Below, piece by piece: positions 34,810 through 46,459 of a DNA stretch of 64,000 nt. Under the pieces are notes generated by a model. That model saw nothing but the letters and a program-made list of their open reading frames with translations. It did no database searches and had not been told where the DNA came from. Source of the DNA: Skeletonema tropicum (lineage: Eukaryota; Bacillariophyta; Thalassiosirophyceae; Thalassiosirales; Thalassiosiraceae); contig JAWZXG010000027.1 in NCBI GenBank assembly GCA_037178625.1, positions 124,001 through 188,000 of the forward strand, in the 5' to 3' direction. Every line of letters starts with the position of its first letter. The stretch's first letter is position 1. The position numbers were made by a program, and so were the translations under genes.

Positions 34810-36516
34810 TCAACAGCTTCCAATAGCCCACCATGCCGGATAAGGATCTCTCACATCCTTTGTGGGTGTCTCAAAGCCATCACCACATGAAAAATAATCA
34901 TCCGATGATGATTCTCCTTCTGATGATGATGGTGCTTGTCCAATACTGTCATTCTTATCATCATCATCATCATGATTGTTGTTGTTGGTTGGTGGATATT
35001 CTTCTTCTTCTTCTTCCGAGGATGGTGATGACGCTGCTGCAATATTGTTGTTGTTGTTGTTGCTGTCTCTTGACCGTGCATGAGCATTGTTATTATTGCT
35101 GTTTTTGTTGTTATCATTTGGAAAGGAAGAGTACAATTTGATAGCTCTCATACCCATTGCTGCCATGGCGGCTATTCCACTCACTCTACTATTACTATTA
35201 GTACCACCTGTGGAAGATGGGGTAGGACTTCGTGTAGCTGTTGTTGTTGAAGTGACGGTACGAGAGGAAGATTGCACTACTGCAGCTGCAGCTGCTGCTG
35301 CTTGTACTTGTGCTTCAACTTCATCTTGTTGATGTTCGTCGTGTGGACTTGTCAGGCCATCATCATCATCATCATAATTCTCATCATCATCACCGTCCTC
35401 TTCTTCATCATCCGTGTACACATCACCTATGAAACTGTCGTCATCAAAGACTTCTTCTCCTTGTTGTTCTTCATTTGCACTCCAGATACTGGACATGATG
35501 CTGCTGCTGCTGTCATGATGATTGTCATTACTCGTTTCATCATCATCTTCTTGCTGCTCATCAGCCACAGCCATTGCCGCCAAGCCAGCAGCTTCCAAAT
35601 CATCGTCAAAGAAGATCACTTCTTCTTCCTCCTCCTCCTCTCCACCATTATGATCATCTTCTAGTCTTCTCTGATAATAATACTGATATCGATTCCTACT
35701 ATAAGTACCTCTAACACTCACCACCGCAAACACCAACAAGAGTGCAGCTACAGCAATCCAGCCAACTTTACTACTCCATTGCAAATTATTATAAGAATTG
35801 ACAACACTATCACCACGACCAGCAGCACCATTACTACTTGAAGAATCATTCGAGACGACTGAAGAAGTGAAACTATCTGAAGTTGTCAACTCGGGCGAAG
35901 ATGACAATCCTTGCATGGACGAGCTGCTTATCGAGTCAGCAGAGGCCTCAGTCTCTATTAGCAGTGGTGAGGATGGATTCGTGTCGTAGTAATCGGACGA
36001 TGGTGGGGTTAGATCGTCAATTGTGAGGATAATTGGCGGCGGAGGCGGCGGCGTGATGGTGAAATTAGAGGACAGAGGCGGTGGCGATGATTGAGCATCA
36101 GCTGCTGTAGCTGTAGATGTAGATAATATGGATGACTGCTCTGACGGTTCGTCATGCTCTAAATTATTATTATTGGTGGTGGTGGTGCTTGACACTTCTA
36201 TCGAGGCGGCAGTTTCTGCTGTAGGCAGTGCATCGTCATCGTCGACAAGTAATATCAGCGGGTCGTCGACATCTTGAGAGGAGGATGAGCTGATTGGACT
36301 TGGATTGTTGACGTCATCATCTACAAAGATTAGCCGGTCATCTTCATCATCTTCATCTTCTGTTGAGGAGCCGTAACCGCCGCCGCCGCCATGATGATGA
36401 TTGGACGTCGTCTTGGCCGATTTGGCAGAGTAGCGGCTCTGTTTGGAAGTCTTGGCAGCCGCAGTCTGCTCCTCGTCTTGTCTTGTCCGCCGCCGCCGCT
36501 GCTTCTGCATGGTCAT
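34810..36516 (-). CDS. Single-pass acidic, low-complexity membrane protein, 568 aa
   Basis: The start is set at MTMQKQRRRR: the same GACGATGACCATGCAG context begins the paralogue at 55679. The frame itself opens nine codons earlier with another ATG. The N-terminus is basic, then come acidic motifs (DDRLIFVDDD, DDPLILLVDDDD) and Ser/Pro-rich sequence. One transmembrane segment lies at about residues 252-268 (WIAVAALLLVFAVVSV), followed by RGTYSRNRYQYYYQRR. A long Glu/Asp/Asn-rich tail ends in GDGFETPTKDVRDPYPAWW. There is no signal peptide. No function known to me. It has one broken tandem copy (31227) and a shorter relative (55679). Confidence 0.72.
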   Translation of the reverse strand: MTMQKQRRRRTRQDEEQTAAAKTSKQSRYSAKSAKTTSNHHHGGGGGYGSSTEDEDDEDDRLIFVDDDVNNPSPISSSSSQDVDDPLILLVDDDDALPTAETAASIEVSSTTTTNNNNLEHDEPSEQSSILSTSTATAADAQSSPPPLSSNFTITPPPPPPIILTIDDLTPPSSDYYDTNPSSPLLIETEASADSISSSSMQGLSSSPELTTSDSFTSSVVSNDSSSSNGAAGRGDSVVNSYNNLQWSSKVGWIAVAALLLVFAVVSVRGTYSRNRYQYYYQRRLEDDHNGGEEEEEEEVIFFDDDLEAAGLAAMAVADEQQEDDDETSNDNHHDSSSSIMSSIWSANEEQQGEEVFDDDSFIGDVYTDDEEEDGDDDENYDDDDDGLTSPHDEHQQDEVEAQVQAAAAAAAVVQSSSRTVTSTTTATRSPTPSSTGGTNSNSRVSGIAAMAAMGMRAIKLYSSFPNDNNKNSNNNNAHARSRDSNNNNNNIAAASSPSSEEEEEEYPPTNNNNHDDDDDKNDSIGQAPSSSEGESSSDDYFSCGDGFETPTKDVRDPYPAWWAIGSC

Positions 36517-37581
36517 CGTCTCTAATGGATAGAGTGTTATCAATATTGGTTACATACATAAATTATGCATCTACATAGATTTACCGGTGAACTCCAACTG
36601 TCATCTTGTGGAGAACTGGATGGGGGCAGTTTGTGGTGAGTGATGATTTAGGGAGTTCGGTGATCGTTATATTTTATCAATTATTCACCCTTCTACATTT
36701 TTCCTACAACTTTCATCAATATCTTCTAGCCCCACGTGTATTTTCTATTTGGGTTCTTATCGTAGATTTACTTCCCGCCGTAGGTAGATACCGTACCCTA
36801 TCTCTATCTTTTACCCAGGGTAGCAGTTTGATCTCCACGAAAATGGCCGTTTGCTTTTTAAAAAGTCAAGGTCATTCGCGCGAGCTTTCGCGGAGTCTTT
36901 TGTGTGCTTCCAGTCATAGAGACAACACATTCATTCACGCTTCACGCCGCACCACGCCAACCCAATGCATACATTTCGTAGGTTACCGTAGAAGAGAAAT
37001 ACTTCACCTAAAGACCCACACACATAATAAAACGAGGAGTACTTTTCCTGTTATTGCCTCCTGCTCCCCTGCAACCTGCCCGCCGGCCCTGCAACCTGCA
37101 ACCTGCACGCACCTCGTTCTTTTTGATACCCTCTACTTATTATTATTTATCTAAGAATTGTACTGAAATGCCCAAAACTGTCTCATGTTGTCCTCGCACA
37201 TCATCATAGTCATTGCATGCGGTGCTCTGGCTGGTTGCAGTAAGTAATATCAAAAAATGAGAGGAAGATATCGTCGGCAGAAAGAAGCTACAACATACAT
37301 TAGGGCTGTGAGGTACATAATTGAATATACTGAATACTGACACTGACTTTAGACGCGTAGCCATAGCTAGACATTCATCACACATACTTATAACATCAAA
37401 CAAATACAATTCTTTCTTGATTGATTGCTTGTGTTGAACATACATACATACATACAGTCAACAGTTGACTCTTCTTTCATTTCCCACAAACAATACACAT
37501 GCTCAACTCCAAATATGTTGTAGTTGTGGAGACCTCTGTCCTCTCAAATATATATATACCACTGTACTGTATGGTATCCCC
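36517..37581. other. Intergenic region, nothing firm
   Basis: Upstream region of the membrane-protein gene on the reverse strand and the downstream end of the next one. A forward ORF of 182 codons at 36606-37154 has no recognisable domain and a composition unlike a structured protein; I treat it as chance. Confidence 0.4.
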
Positions 37582-38523
37582 CTACCTCTCTATTCTATTA
37601 TATATATGCCCAATCAACGTCAACTGATTCAATTCAACCCCCCTTCTTCTTTTTATCACCACCCTTATTCTTGTCCTTTTCTTTTTATCCTCATTCTTAT
37701 TATTGCCCTGTTCTTTTTTATCATTCTCATTTTCATTCTGTTTCTGTTCGTCATTCTTGTCCATTTCCTCTTGTTTCCCACCACCACCACCACCACCACC
37801 TTTATTATCATTAGTAGTATTAGTCTTGTCACCATTACCAGCACCACCACCACCAGCAGATGATCCTTCCAATCGATCTACAGTATCCTCCTCCCCCAAC
37901 TTTTCACTATTACCAGCACCAGCAGCAGCACCACCAGCAGCATGATGCATCCCCATGGAAGAACCACCACTGGCCAAAAAAATAATGAGAATGGTGGCTA
38001 GGACAGCTAGTGTGGTTAGACGGGAGCGGTTATTGATGCAGCATAATAATAATTTTCGTCGTTGTCGTTGTTGGGGTGGTGGTGATGATGAAGAATTAGC
38101 AGTTGTAGTAGCAGTTGTGGTGGTGTAGGTGTAGGTAGTGTACAGTGATGATGAGAGGTCATCATCATCGTCGTCTTGACCTTGACCGGCGGGGCTAGTA
38201 TTAGTTTGAATTGTTGATGGTGTTTTTGGCGGGGGCGTTGGAGAGGTGTGTTGTTTGGTTGAATTCTGTAATAATGTTGGAGGAGCTGTGTCTAAATTAT
38301 TATCATCTAAATTGTTAGTAGTGATCGATGGTGGAGGTTGCGTGGCTGTAGTACTTGCAAGAGGTGGATTTTCTTCATCATGTTGTTGTTGTTGTTGTGA
38401 TTTGTTGTCGTCATCGTTATTATTTTTTGAATTTTGTTCGTCGTCATTTTTTTTGGAAGGCTCGATTGCAATTGTTATGGGTGGCAGCGGCTGCTGCTCT
38501 TGTTCTTCTGTGGAGGTCGTCAT
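37582..38523 (-). CDS. Low-complexity single-pass membrane protein, 313 aa
   Basis: ATG-started ORF. The N-terminal half is Gln/Asn/Asp/Pro/Thr-rich (residues 1-150). A basic cluster RQRRKLLLCCINNRSR (153-168) precedes a hydrophobic segment at about 169-186 (LTTLAVLATILIIFLASG), then Gly-rich and Lys/Asn/Glu-rich sequence to the end. The basic residues before the segment suggest the N-terminus is cytosolic (type II-like). The overall plan resembles the DDPLIFVDDD family (34810, 55679), but the motif and sequence are not shared. No function can be assigned. Confidence 0.55.
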   Translation of the reverse strand: MTTSTEEQEQQPLPPITIAIEPSKKNDDEQNSKNNNDDDNKSQQQQQHDEENPPLASTTATQPPPSITTNNLDDNNLDTAPPTLLQNSTKQHTSPTPPPKTPSTIQTNTSPAGQGQDDDDDDLSSSLYTTYTYTTTTATTTANSSSSPPPQQRQRRKLLLCCINNRSRLTTLAVLATILIIFLASGGSSMGMHHAAGGAAAGAGNSEKLGEEDTVDRLEGSSAGGGGAGNGDKTNTTNDNKGGGGGGGGKQEEMDKNDEQKQNENENDKKEQGNNKNEDKKKRTRIRVVIKRRRGVELNQLTLIGHIYNRIER

Positions 38524-39190
38524 ATTATTATCGTGGTATTAAGTGGTGTTGATATTGATAGTTGTTATGGTTGTTGCTTCATTATTATTTGACTACCAAG
38601 GTCGCTACCATGGGCAGTGTAATGTGCCATGCTAATGTGCCGACAACATCGTCGTTCAAATCATTGCGTCATTGCGTTATGTAGCGTGCGTGAGTCGTGT
38701 AAAACTATTTGCCGAAATCTCGCAAGAAATACAATAATTTCAAAAACTAGCACTCCTACATACATAAGGAAGTACAATAAGAGTAAGTAGGTACTCATCA
38801 CTTACGAGTATGTGCAGCCATTTTTTTTCGTTCTTCAGACGAGCATCTCGATGCCATCCATTGAGATGCTGCCATCTCTCAATTTTCTCCTTGATAAGAT
38901 ATGATCAGTAGATTGTTTCAGGAGATACTCTCCTTCTCTCGCTCTCTAGAGACGCGAGGATATATAAAGGAAAACTTTCACTCTAGGAGCAGGGGCTCGG
39001 CTTGTGACCGAAAAGGCCTTGAAGCCTGCTGGGTATGTACGAATATGATGTAAATGTAAATGTTGGTCGACGTAAGTGGATGGCAAACGCTTTGGCGAGG
39101 CTGGCGAGAGGCCGAATTGTTGGAGAGAGGAAATGATTGATTGATTGATTGATTGAGTGAGTGAGTGACTGATTCTTTTAGTATTAGTAG

Positions 39191-39244
<54 letters not shown>

Positions 39245-39416
39245 GAGACGCAAGGGTCAGTACATATACATAGAGAAAATGGATATGTAGATAGAACCAC
39301 TCTCTAAGAATAAGAACCCATCTAGAGATGCAGCTAGCAATTGACTTCGGAAATTGCCATCATCATCACAGAAGCGGAATATTTTTCCGTAGCGATGTGG
39401 TTCAAAATTAGCAAAG
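38524..39416. other. Intergenic region with a (TC)n microsatellite
   Basis: A (CT)n run of about 50 bp at 39193-39242 and a GATTGATTGATTGATTGAG run near 39137. No supported gene. Confidence 0.6.
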
Positions 39417-39600
39417 TGAAAGAGACGGACACTCATCATTATTTCTAGTGCCCCGTGCGCGGCATTGCAGAGGTTGATGACGTCAAGTTGAAGGAATGTG
39501 TGGAGTGCGATCTCGTTCGATTGAAATTGCAGTGATGTATGTCAGTGCCAGAAGATCATACATCAGAGCACGACTGAACATGAAGCACGACTGAATATGA
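39417..39600 (+). pseudogene. MYND zinc-finger gene remnant
   Basis: Translation with stops gives ETDTHHYF, then CPVRGIAEVDDVKLKECVECD, then LVRLKLQ and EDHTSEHD. This matches the start of the MYND proteins at 50267 and 52672 (CASCGIAEVDDIKLKSCADC). It starts with the same GTGAAAGAGACGGACAC context as 52678 and is heavily decayed. Downstream, near 39748-39815, is another string shared with the 52163-52240 region, so a larger MYND locus was once duplicated here. Confidence 0.72.
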
Positions 39601-40396
39601 CAACCATGCATGTATTTGGAATTGAGGCGCATCTCTCATGTTTATTGCCACTACATCGACCTTTGTCTCGCTGCATCACCTGGATTGTATGATAGAGGTG
39701 CTGGTAGTAAAGAAGAGTTGAAACTGATATATGTACTTGCGTTATATGTGGGGCTTTAGCTTTAGGTTAGTTCAGTGTTACGGTAAACTAGTATCACTGG
39801 TGTATATTGTCAACGAGAAAAGCATCTGTGGATGGTTGAGACGACTCTGAGGTCGACTGAGAGCTACTTCCTTGGGAAATAGTTCTGCCATCTGTACTAT
39901 AGTCAATATGAAATTTGGTCATCGTCAAGTGATCACGCGATTATCGGGCCATTGTTGCTCTCATAGAGTGCTTGTATGGCAGTGGCAGCTGGTCCCGCTG
40001 ACCCGTTTGCAGAACAAACTGTTCTGCTAGGAGTAGTAGCTATGCATCGAAAGTCAGTGTCAGTATCAAGTACCTTACAGTCCCAATAAATTCATGCTAT
40101 AGCTGGAACATATAATATTGCAACCAGCCAAAGCACCACATGCACCTATCAATGAACGTCCAAGACAGTATTGTACTTGTACCTTTCGCAACAGAGAGAG
40201 TTCCTGATCAACAAAGACATTTCGGGTACAATACCGTTTGTATTTGTAGAATTACTGCCCAATAACCCGATTTATGATTCACAGCTCTCACAAAGGCTCG
40301 CTTCCCATCTTGAACTCGCCTCCTCGGCAAAATATAACTTCATGGAGACTCGCCAGAAAGCAATGGTTTTAGCACTACTTAGCCAAGTCAATCATT
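39601..40396. other. Intergenic; repeated flank of the small-gene family
   Basis: A forward ORF at 40171-40398 (75 codons) ends at the LINE insertion site. Its last 140 bp resemble the DNA at about 42930-43095 and 46085-46235, which flanks members of the small-gene family. It therefore looks like duplicated flank, not an independent gene. Confidence 0.45.
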
Positions 40397-40409
40397 AGTT
40401 CCAGAGATG

Positions 40410-41556
40410 TGTGTGTGTGTGTGTAACTTGGCCTTCTCGGGCATTACACGTCTTTCCCAACGAATGGACTAACAAGTCCGCGGGCAGTGCTCGTGCAACC
40501 CCTAGGCGCTTGCTGTTATAGAAATAAAAGACTATACTAAACCCCACACTTGAAGATCCAGCTAGCCAACCCCTTTATACACTATCCTCGACAGACAGCA
40601 GCGATTCCACCTCAGACGCGGCTCCAGATACAATAGAAAAGGCATCCTCTTCCCTCTCCGGGTCCGCCTCAAAAGGCTGCTCCCACCACCACCACCATCG
40701 GTGTTTGCTGGTACCACGTTGTCTCTCACCATCCCTACAAAGATCCAGAATCGGGCGGTCCCTGATGTATGCCCCAACAGTCTTCCTCCGTTTTTCGATG
40801 TACTCCGTCAAAGTATACAGCCCAACCTCCTCAAACAACTCCTTCTTATCCGGATACCTCCACTCTCCAGTCCGTTCGTTCTTCTTAGGTCGATTCTTGC
40901 GTGCCATGCGGCAAGCAGCTCGATAACAGAAGCCTTCCAGACACCGCAACGCCGAATCCGTCAATACCCAAGTCTCACTCCCATACAAAAGCACTGCCTG
41001 CACGACTGCCTTAAAAAACATACCGCAAACCCTGGGTTTCATGTTCTCGCTACGCAGGAGACGAGATATCATTTTCCACGCCTTTCGGGCCTTGGTCAGA
41101 TTACTCCGAATCGCCTGCGTGTCATTATCATCCATCGACATGAGTCGACCAAGATACTTAAACACCTCCACCCGTTCGAGGTCCTCTCCATACGCCGTAA
41201 AGCCAACTTCAAGAGCCCGCTGGTTTGCAATAGCCGCATTAGTTTGCACTATCCTCTCCCTCCCCGTCCGACAGAACTTTGATCTCTCGTGTCTGGCAGC
41301 CCACCGTGGGTCAGTCTGCATATTGCAGAGATGACACTTCGGGAAGACTCCAGATCCCTCGACGTCCACATAGTCCCGCGGGTGACGATCACGGAAGTGC
41401 CGACGAAGAGCCCACGCAGTGTTGAAACAATCAGTGGCTTCCTGGCACGCTGGCACAGGGCAGAAAAAACTCCCGCCAAAGCTAGCATGCGCAGTATATG
41501 TCTCCGGCTCTCCATCATTCAATAGAAAGTCCCGATTCAACACCCTTGATCGAAAC
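40410..41556 (-). mobile_element. 5'-truncated LINE copy with 13-bp target duplication
   Basis: The 3' end in (AC)n is at 40410 and the truncated 5' end at 41556. The direct repeat AGTTCCAGAGATG lies at 40397-40409 and 41557-41569. The empty site is preserved in the paralogous flank at about 43090-43110. The 3' untranslated part (40410-40574) matches 60445-60599 of the longer LINE copy. Confidence 0.9.
40575..41556 (-). pseudogene. LINE reverse transcriptase C-terminal part
   Basis: Encodes only the region after the catalytic palm: SRVLNRDFLLNDGEPETY, two C2H2-like fingers (CPVPACQEATDCFNTAW..; CHLCNMQTDP), the thumb-like VEVFKYLGRLMSMDD.., AVLLYGSETWVLT and a basic Arg/Lys C-terminus. It is nearly identical to the copy at 57613, with KHRWWWWWEQ instead of KHRWWWEQ from a short expansion. 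There is no YADD motif, so it is inactive. Confidence 0.85.
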
Positions 41557-41750
41557 AGTTCCAGAGATGCTGCATGTGATGGAGGAGAACAGTGTCTGGT
41601 GAATTCCAAATTGTAATGAAGAAAAGATTACTGTAACCAACTGCTTAGATTAATTGCCACTCGTCCTCCAAGTTGATCTGATTACGATTTAACTTTAGTA
41701 CTGTAACTTCTTTAGTAATATACTACTCCTAGTCTTCTACAAAGTAGTCT

Positions 41751-42260
41751 TCAACCTAAATAGTGACAATTCCATTTCGCGTCTTGCGGCTGTCTGTAAC
41801 CAGCATATGCCAGACCAAGCATCTTGGAGAACTCAAGATCCAACTGATCCAAAGCTGATTCATCACATTCCTTGCCCTTGCCGAAATCAAAATCTCCCAA
41901 AAGATCATCCATCAGGAGGAGATCTGAGTGACACTCGCAGGACACTCTTGTACGTCGCTTGATCGTAGTGCATCCTTTTAAGTTTGTACGAGACATATCG
42001 GGCTCGTCGAAGCTGTACGCTGACTTTCTGACAACGGGGATAGAATAGTAGAGGAACGAGTCATCTTGGTTCAGTGATTGGAGGCCTTCTGCACTCAGGG
42101 TACTGATATCGATTTCTATCGGTTCTGGGTTACAGGTTACAGTAGCTGTGTGCACTGGTACGGGCATGGACATGGACATGGACATGGAAGAAGAAGAAGC
42201 CGAGGATTGGTCCTTCTTGATGAAGGGAGTTGTGGTCTTGGTTGATCTGTCGTTGCACAT
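41751..42260 (-). CDS. Small diatom protein family, member 1 (169 aa)
   Basis: MCNDRSTKTTTPFIK start, a Ser/Met-rich run (SSSSMSMSMSM), then the family core: EPIEIDISTLSAEGLQSL, DSFLYYSIPVVRKSAYSF, RRTRVSCECHSDLLLMDDLL. A C-terminal extension (GYRQPQDAKWNCHYLG) is absent from members 2, 3 and 5. No membrane segment. The 'FLYYSIP ... RR.RVS.ECH.DLL..DLL' pattern resembles, from memory, short uncharacterised diatom proteins. The AT-rich element AATAATTTATGCGATGT lies about 85 bp upstream, as in all members. Confidence 0.68.
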   Translation of the reverse strand: MCNDRSTKTTTPFIKKDQSSASSSSMSMSMSMPVPVHTATVTCNPEPIEIDISTLSAEGLQSLNQDDSFLYYSIPVVRKSAYSFDEPDMSRTNLKGCTTIKRRTRVSCECHSDLLLMDDLLGDFDFGKGKECDESALDQLDLEFSKMLGLAYAGYRQPQDAKWNCHYLG

Positions 42261-43358
42261 TGTATTGTGAGGATGTAAGTAGATGTGTGACTTTTAGAAG
42301 AGTAAGTTGACACAATGTAGTAGCTTGTTACGCGTGATGGTTGAATAATTTATGCGATGTACTAAAGCTGTTGCTCTTGCCTTGTTGACAGAATTACGAT
42401 TACCATAGTCGCGCTTGATTTAGGCCAAAGCGAGAGCTGACAAAGGAATGAGATTGAAGTTGGTCAGGTGCTTCGAGGCTCTCTGTTTGCAGTAAATATG
42501 TGTATTTGAATCGAGACAAACCGGGATGTACCTAGCCTGCACAGAGGAAAGAAAACTTTCTTAGGAGGTGTAAGTAAGTGTCGTAGTAACGGTGATTTGG
42601 CTTGGCTGAGTGAGGCGAAGTAAACTGAGAACTGATAAATGTAAATGATGCATGCAATGAATTTCTTATATAAGTGTATACTTAGATAGTTATATATTGT
42701 CTACTTATATTGAGAAGTAAACTGCATAGTCAGTGTTAGTATTTTGATAATCAAGTACATACTTATTTGCAGCTTCGATAACCAATACTGAGGTATCCCC
42801 TCTCTTCTTTACGATTACATACTTTACTACTTCTACGTAAGAGAGCAGAGCCTGCAAATAAAAACAACAACAGGTTAACCTGATCGTCAAAGACATATCA
42901 GGTACCGTGTTGTAGAATTACTCCGTCATGAGTTACATATTCTCAGCTAACAAATTCTTCTTCTTCTCATGTTGACCTCAGCTCCGCGGCGAAAAATAAC
43001 TTCATGGCTTTATTTTCGGTGTTATTGTTGAAACGAAATAAAACATTGTTGTGCATAGACTTCAACAGGAAGCAATCGTTTTAGAAATAGCCAACCCATC
43101 CATTAGTTCCAGAGATGCAGTATGTGAAGATGATGAAGGAGTGTGAAAGTGCAAGTAGTGTCTGGTGAATTCCAAATAAGGGAAGAAATCTGAAATCAGT
43201 TACTTAGATTGATTGCCACATCAAATATGAATGAAGACGATCATATTTATTATTTAACATGCAGATATACTGTTACTTCTTTATTCTACTACTAGTCTTA
43301 CACAAAGTCATCTTCAATCCTACACGGTGATCATTTCGCGTCTTGCGGCTGCCTATGC

Positions 43359-43805
43359 CTATGCAGCATATGCCAGACCAAGCATCTTGGAGAACTCAAG
43401 ATCCAACTGATCCAAAGCTGATTCATCATATTCCTCGTCAAAGTCTCCCAAAAGATCATCCATCAGCAGGAGATCTGAGTGACACTCGTAGGACACTCTT
43501 GTACGTCGCTTGACGGTAGTGCATCCTGATAGGCTAGAATGAGACATATCGGGCTCATCGAAGCTGTACGCTGACTTGCGGACAACGGGGATAGAGTAGT
43601 AGAGGAACGAGTCATCTTGCTTCAGTGATTGGAGCTCTTCTGCACTCAGGGTACTGATATCGATTTCTATTGGTTCTGGATTGCAGGCTGCAGTAGCTGT
43701 GTGCACTGGTACGGACATGGACATGTACATGGAAGAAGCAGAGGATTGGTCCTTCTTGTTCTTGATGAAGGGAGTTGTGGTCTTGGTTGATCTGTCGTTG
43801 CACAT
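43359..43805 (-). CDS. Small diatom protein family, member 2 (148 aa)
   Basis: Same core as member 1 (SFLYYSIPVVRKSAYSF; VKRRTRVSYECHSDLL). It differs by an in-frame NK insertion (KNKKDQSS), a shorter Met/Ser run and loss of FGKGK before the acidic C-terminus (ESALDQLDLEFSKMLGLAYAA). It is head-to-head with member 3, about 1.0 kb apart. The conserved leader CTTACATCCTCACAA precedes the start. Confidence 0.68.
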   Translation of the reverse strand: MCNDRSTKTTTPFIKNKKDQSSASSMYMSMSVPVHTATAACNPEPIEIDISTLSAEELQSLKQDDSFLYYSIPVVRKSAYSFDEPDMSHSSLSGCTTVKRRTRVSYECHSDLLLMDDLLGDFDEEYDESALDQLDLEFSKMLGLAYAA

Positions 43806-44815
43806 TGTGTTGTGAGGATGTAAGTAATTGTGCGACTTTTTGAAGAGACAGGTGACAATGTAGTAGCTTGTTAGGCTTGATGGTTGAATAATTTATGCGA
43901 TGTACACAGCAGCTTCTTGCCTTGCTGACGCTGACAGAGTTCCAATTACCTATTCGCTTGATCGTGGCCAAAGCGAGAGCTGACAAAGGAAGTGGTTATG
44001 GTGAACGTGAAGTTGTCAGGTGTAGTCTTTCGCATGAATCTTTTACCGCTTTCAGTTTTACTTAACAAATACTTAGCCGTAAGTAGCCTCACTCTTGGAT
44101 CTTGAATGCAAGATGCCAGACCAAGCATTTTCGAGATTCAAGATAAGAGTGAGAGCTGGTATAATGATGCATGCAAAAGACTATATATGTACACCGGTAT
44201 CCAATGCGTTCTCGTGCTCAACGAGTTAACCTCATCGTCAAAGACATTATCAGGTGCCGTTTTGTAGAATGACTCCGTCATCAAAGATTCACAGCTCACA
44301 AATTCTTGACCCAATTCACAGCTCACAAATTCTTGACCTGCAACCTCGGAGAAAAATAACTTTTATGTAAGTAGGCTAAGTTGTTAAGTAAACTGAGAGC
44401 TGCAGTAAATGATGCATGCAAAAGACTATCACCAGTACCCAATGCCAATGCGTTCTCGTTTGCCCAACGAGTTAACCTTTTCGTCAAAGATTAGGAAACG
44501 ATACTTATGCTGTATAATTGGAAGTACACAATATGAAACAAATAGATATGCATCATTTACCACCTCTCAGTTTACTTCGCCTCACTCAGCCAAATCACCG
44601 TTAAGTACTAAGTACTTACCTAAGTAAAGTTTTCTTTCCTTGTGCAGGTGCAGACTAATCCCGGCTTGTCTCGATGCAAGCAGAGATCCTCGAAGCACCT
44701 GACCAAACAGCATTTGCACATCGCATAAATTATTCAACCATCAAGCCTAACAAGCTACTACATTGTCAACTTACTTCTCTATTAGTCACACAACTACTTA
44801 CATCCTCACAATACA

Positions 44816-45264
44816 ATGTGCAACGACAGATCAACCAAGACAACGACTCCCTTCATCAAGAACAAGAAGGACCAATCCTCTGCTTCTTCCATGTACATGT
44901 CCATGTCTGCACCAGTGCACACAGCTACTGTAACCTGTAACCCAGAACCGATAGAAATCGATATCAGTACCCTGAGTGCAGAAAGCCTCCAATCACTGAA
45001 GCAAGCTACGATCCGTTCCTCTACTACTCTATCCCCGTTGTCAGAAAGTCAGCGTACAGCTTCGATGAGCCCGATATGTCTCATTCTAGCCTATCAGGAT
45101 GCACTACCATCAAGCGACGTACAAGAGTGTCCTGCGAGTGTCACTCAGATCTCCTCCTGATGGATGATCTTTTGGGAGACTTTGACGATGAATGTGATGA
45201 ATCAGCTTTGGATCAGTTGGATCTTGAATTCTCTGAGTTGCTTGGTCTGGCATATGCTGCATAG
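44816..45264 (+). pseudogene. Small diatom protein family, member 3 (frameshifted)
   Basis: The N-terminal half reads normally to SAESLQSLKQA. Two extra bases (AAGCTACGATCCG against AAGATGACTCG in member 5) shift the frame and destroy FLYYSIP. The C-terminal half (SHSSLSGCTTIKRRTRVSC to LGLAYAA) continues in another frame from 45076. Promoter and leader look intact. It probably codes for no functional protein. Confidence 0.75.
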
Positions 45265-46459
45265 ACAGCCGCAAGACGCGAAATGGAACTGTCACCACAT
45301 GTAGGATTGAAGATTCTCTAGTAGTAGAACAGAAAAGTAGTATGGAGTAACATTTCTAAAGTTTAAACATATTCTGTAATCCAACCTTGCGCGCCCATCT
45401 ATTATTCACGCACACTCTTCTCCTTTTTTGATTTTGTTACTCTACAATACCTCTTATTCAGCTCCATGCCATCACCTGCCATGCCATCACCTTCTGCTGG
45501 CAACTCTATTGTGGAGTGAATTGTATTTTGGAACTCTAGAAGCCTATTGTCTAAGATCTGAGACTCAAATCTAAGCAGTTATGATAAGCGTTCCATCCTT
45601 ACATTCGTGGCCCGCACTCTAGAGCTTTAGCAATGCATTCTCTTTATCTCTTTACAGTCTCCATAGCTGCAATATATGGCTTCAGGATCAAACGTATCGT
45701 AGTATTTCAAAGACTCCAAGTATTCTGGTATCAGTGGGGCCTGCCTCCTTTTTGCTCACAAACTCCTTAGACTACGAAAACGAAAAAATTTTAGGTTATC
45801 ACAGCGGATTTTGACAAAATGTGACAGAGACCGACGAACCACAATTTTTTTATAGTGCATAAGTAGCCTCACTCTTGGATCTTGAATGCAAGATACCACT
45901 CCAAGCATCTCCGAGCATCTTCGAGCATTCAAGATCAAGAGTGAGGCTAAGTACTCACGGCTAAGCTGTTCAGTCTTGAGAGCTGGTAATGATGCATGCA
46001 AAAGACTATGTACACCGGTACCCAATGCTTTCTCGTGCTCAACGAGTTAACCTGATCGTCAAAGACATTATCAGGTGCCGTATTGGAGAATGACTCCGTC
46101 ATCAATGATTCACAGCTCACAAATTCTTGACCCAATTCACAGCTCACAAATTCTTGACCTGCAACCTCGGAGAAAAATAACTTCAGGCTGCTTCTATTAG
46201 AAGAAAGTAATCGTTTTAGCACTAGCCAACCCATTCATTAGTCCAGGGTGCAGCATGTGATATGATGGAGGAGTAATTGTGCAGTGTCTGATTTGTGAAT
46301 TCCAAATTGTGATGAACGCAAGATTACTGAAGTCGGCTACTTAGGCTGATGCTGATTGCACATAAAATAACAAAGATGATCTGATTATGATTTGACATCA
46401 TGACATACTGTTACATCTTTACTGTTCTAGTCTATCCTACATGGTGATCATTTTGCGTC
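45265..46459. other. Intergenic; dispersed flank repeats
   Basis: The segment 45563-45760 recurs in part near 48313-48372 and 51213-51350 (ATGATAAGCGTTCCATCCTT, then ACATTCGTGGCC). In reverse it can be read as decayed coding sequence (LKYY.D....YCSY.D), so it may be a gene remnant copied with the flanks. A second repeated string (GATGCATGCAAAAGACTAT, then ACCCAATGC) occurs near 44165, 44410, 45990 and 47168. Confidence 0.5.

Noticed and set aside
36606..37154. A 182-codon forward gene
   Set aside because: No conserved context, no domain, and a composition like random translation. It lies in the shared space between two reverse-strand genes.
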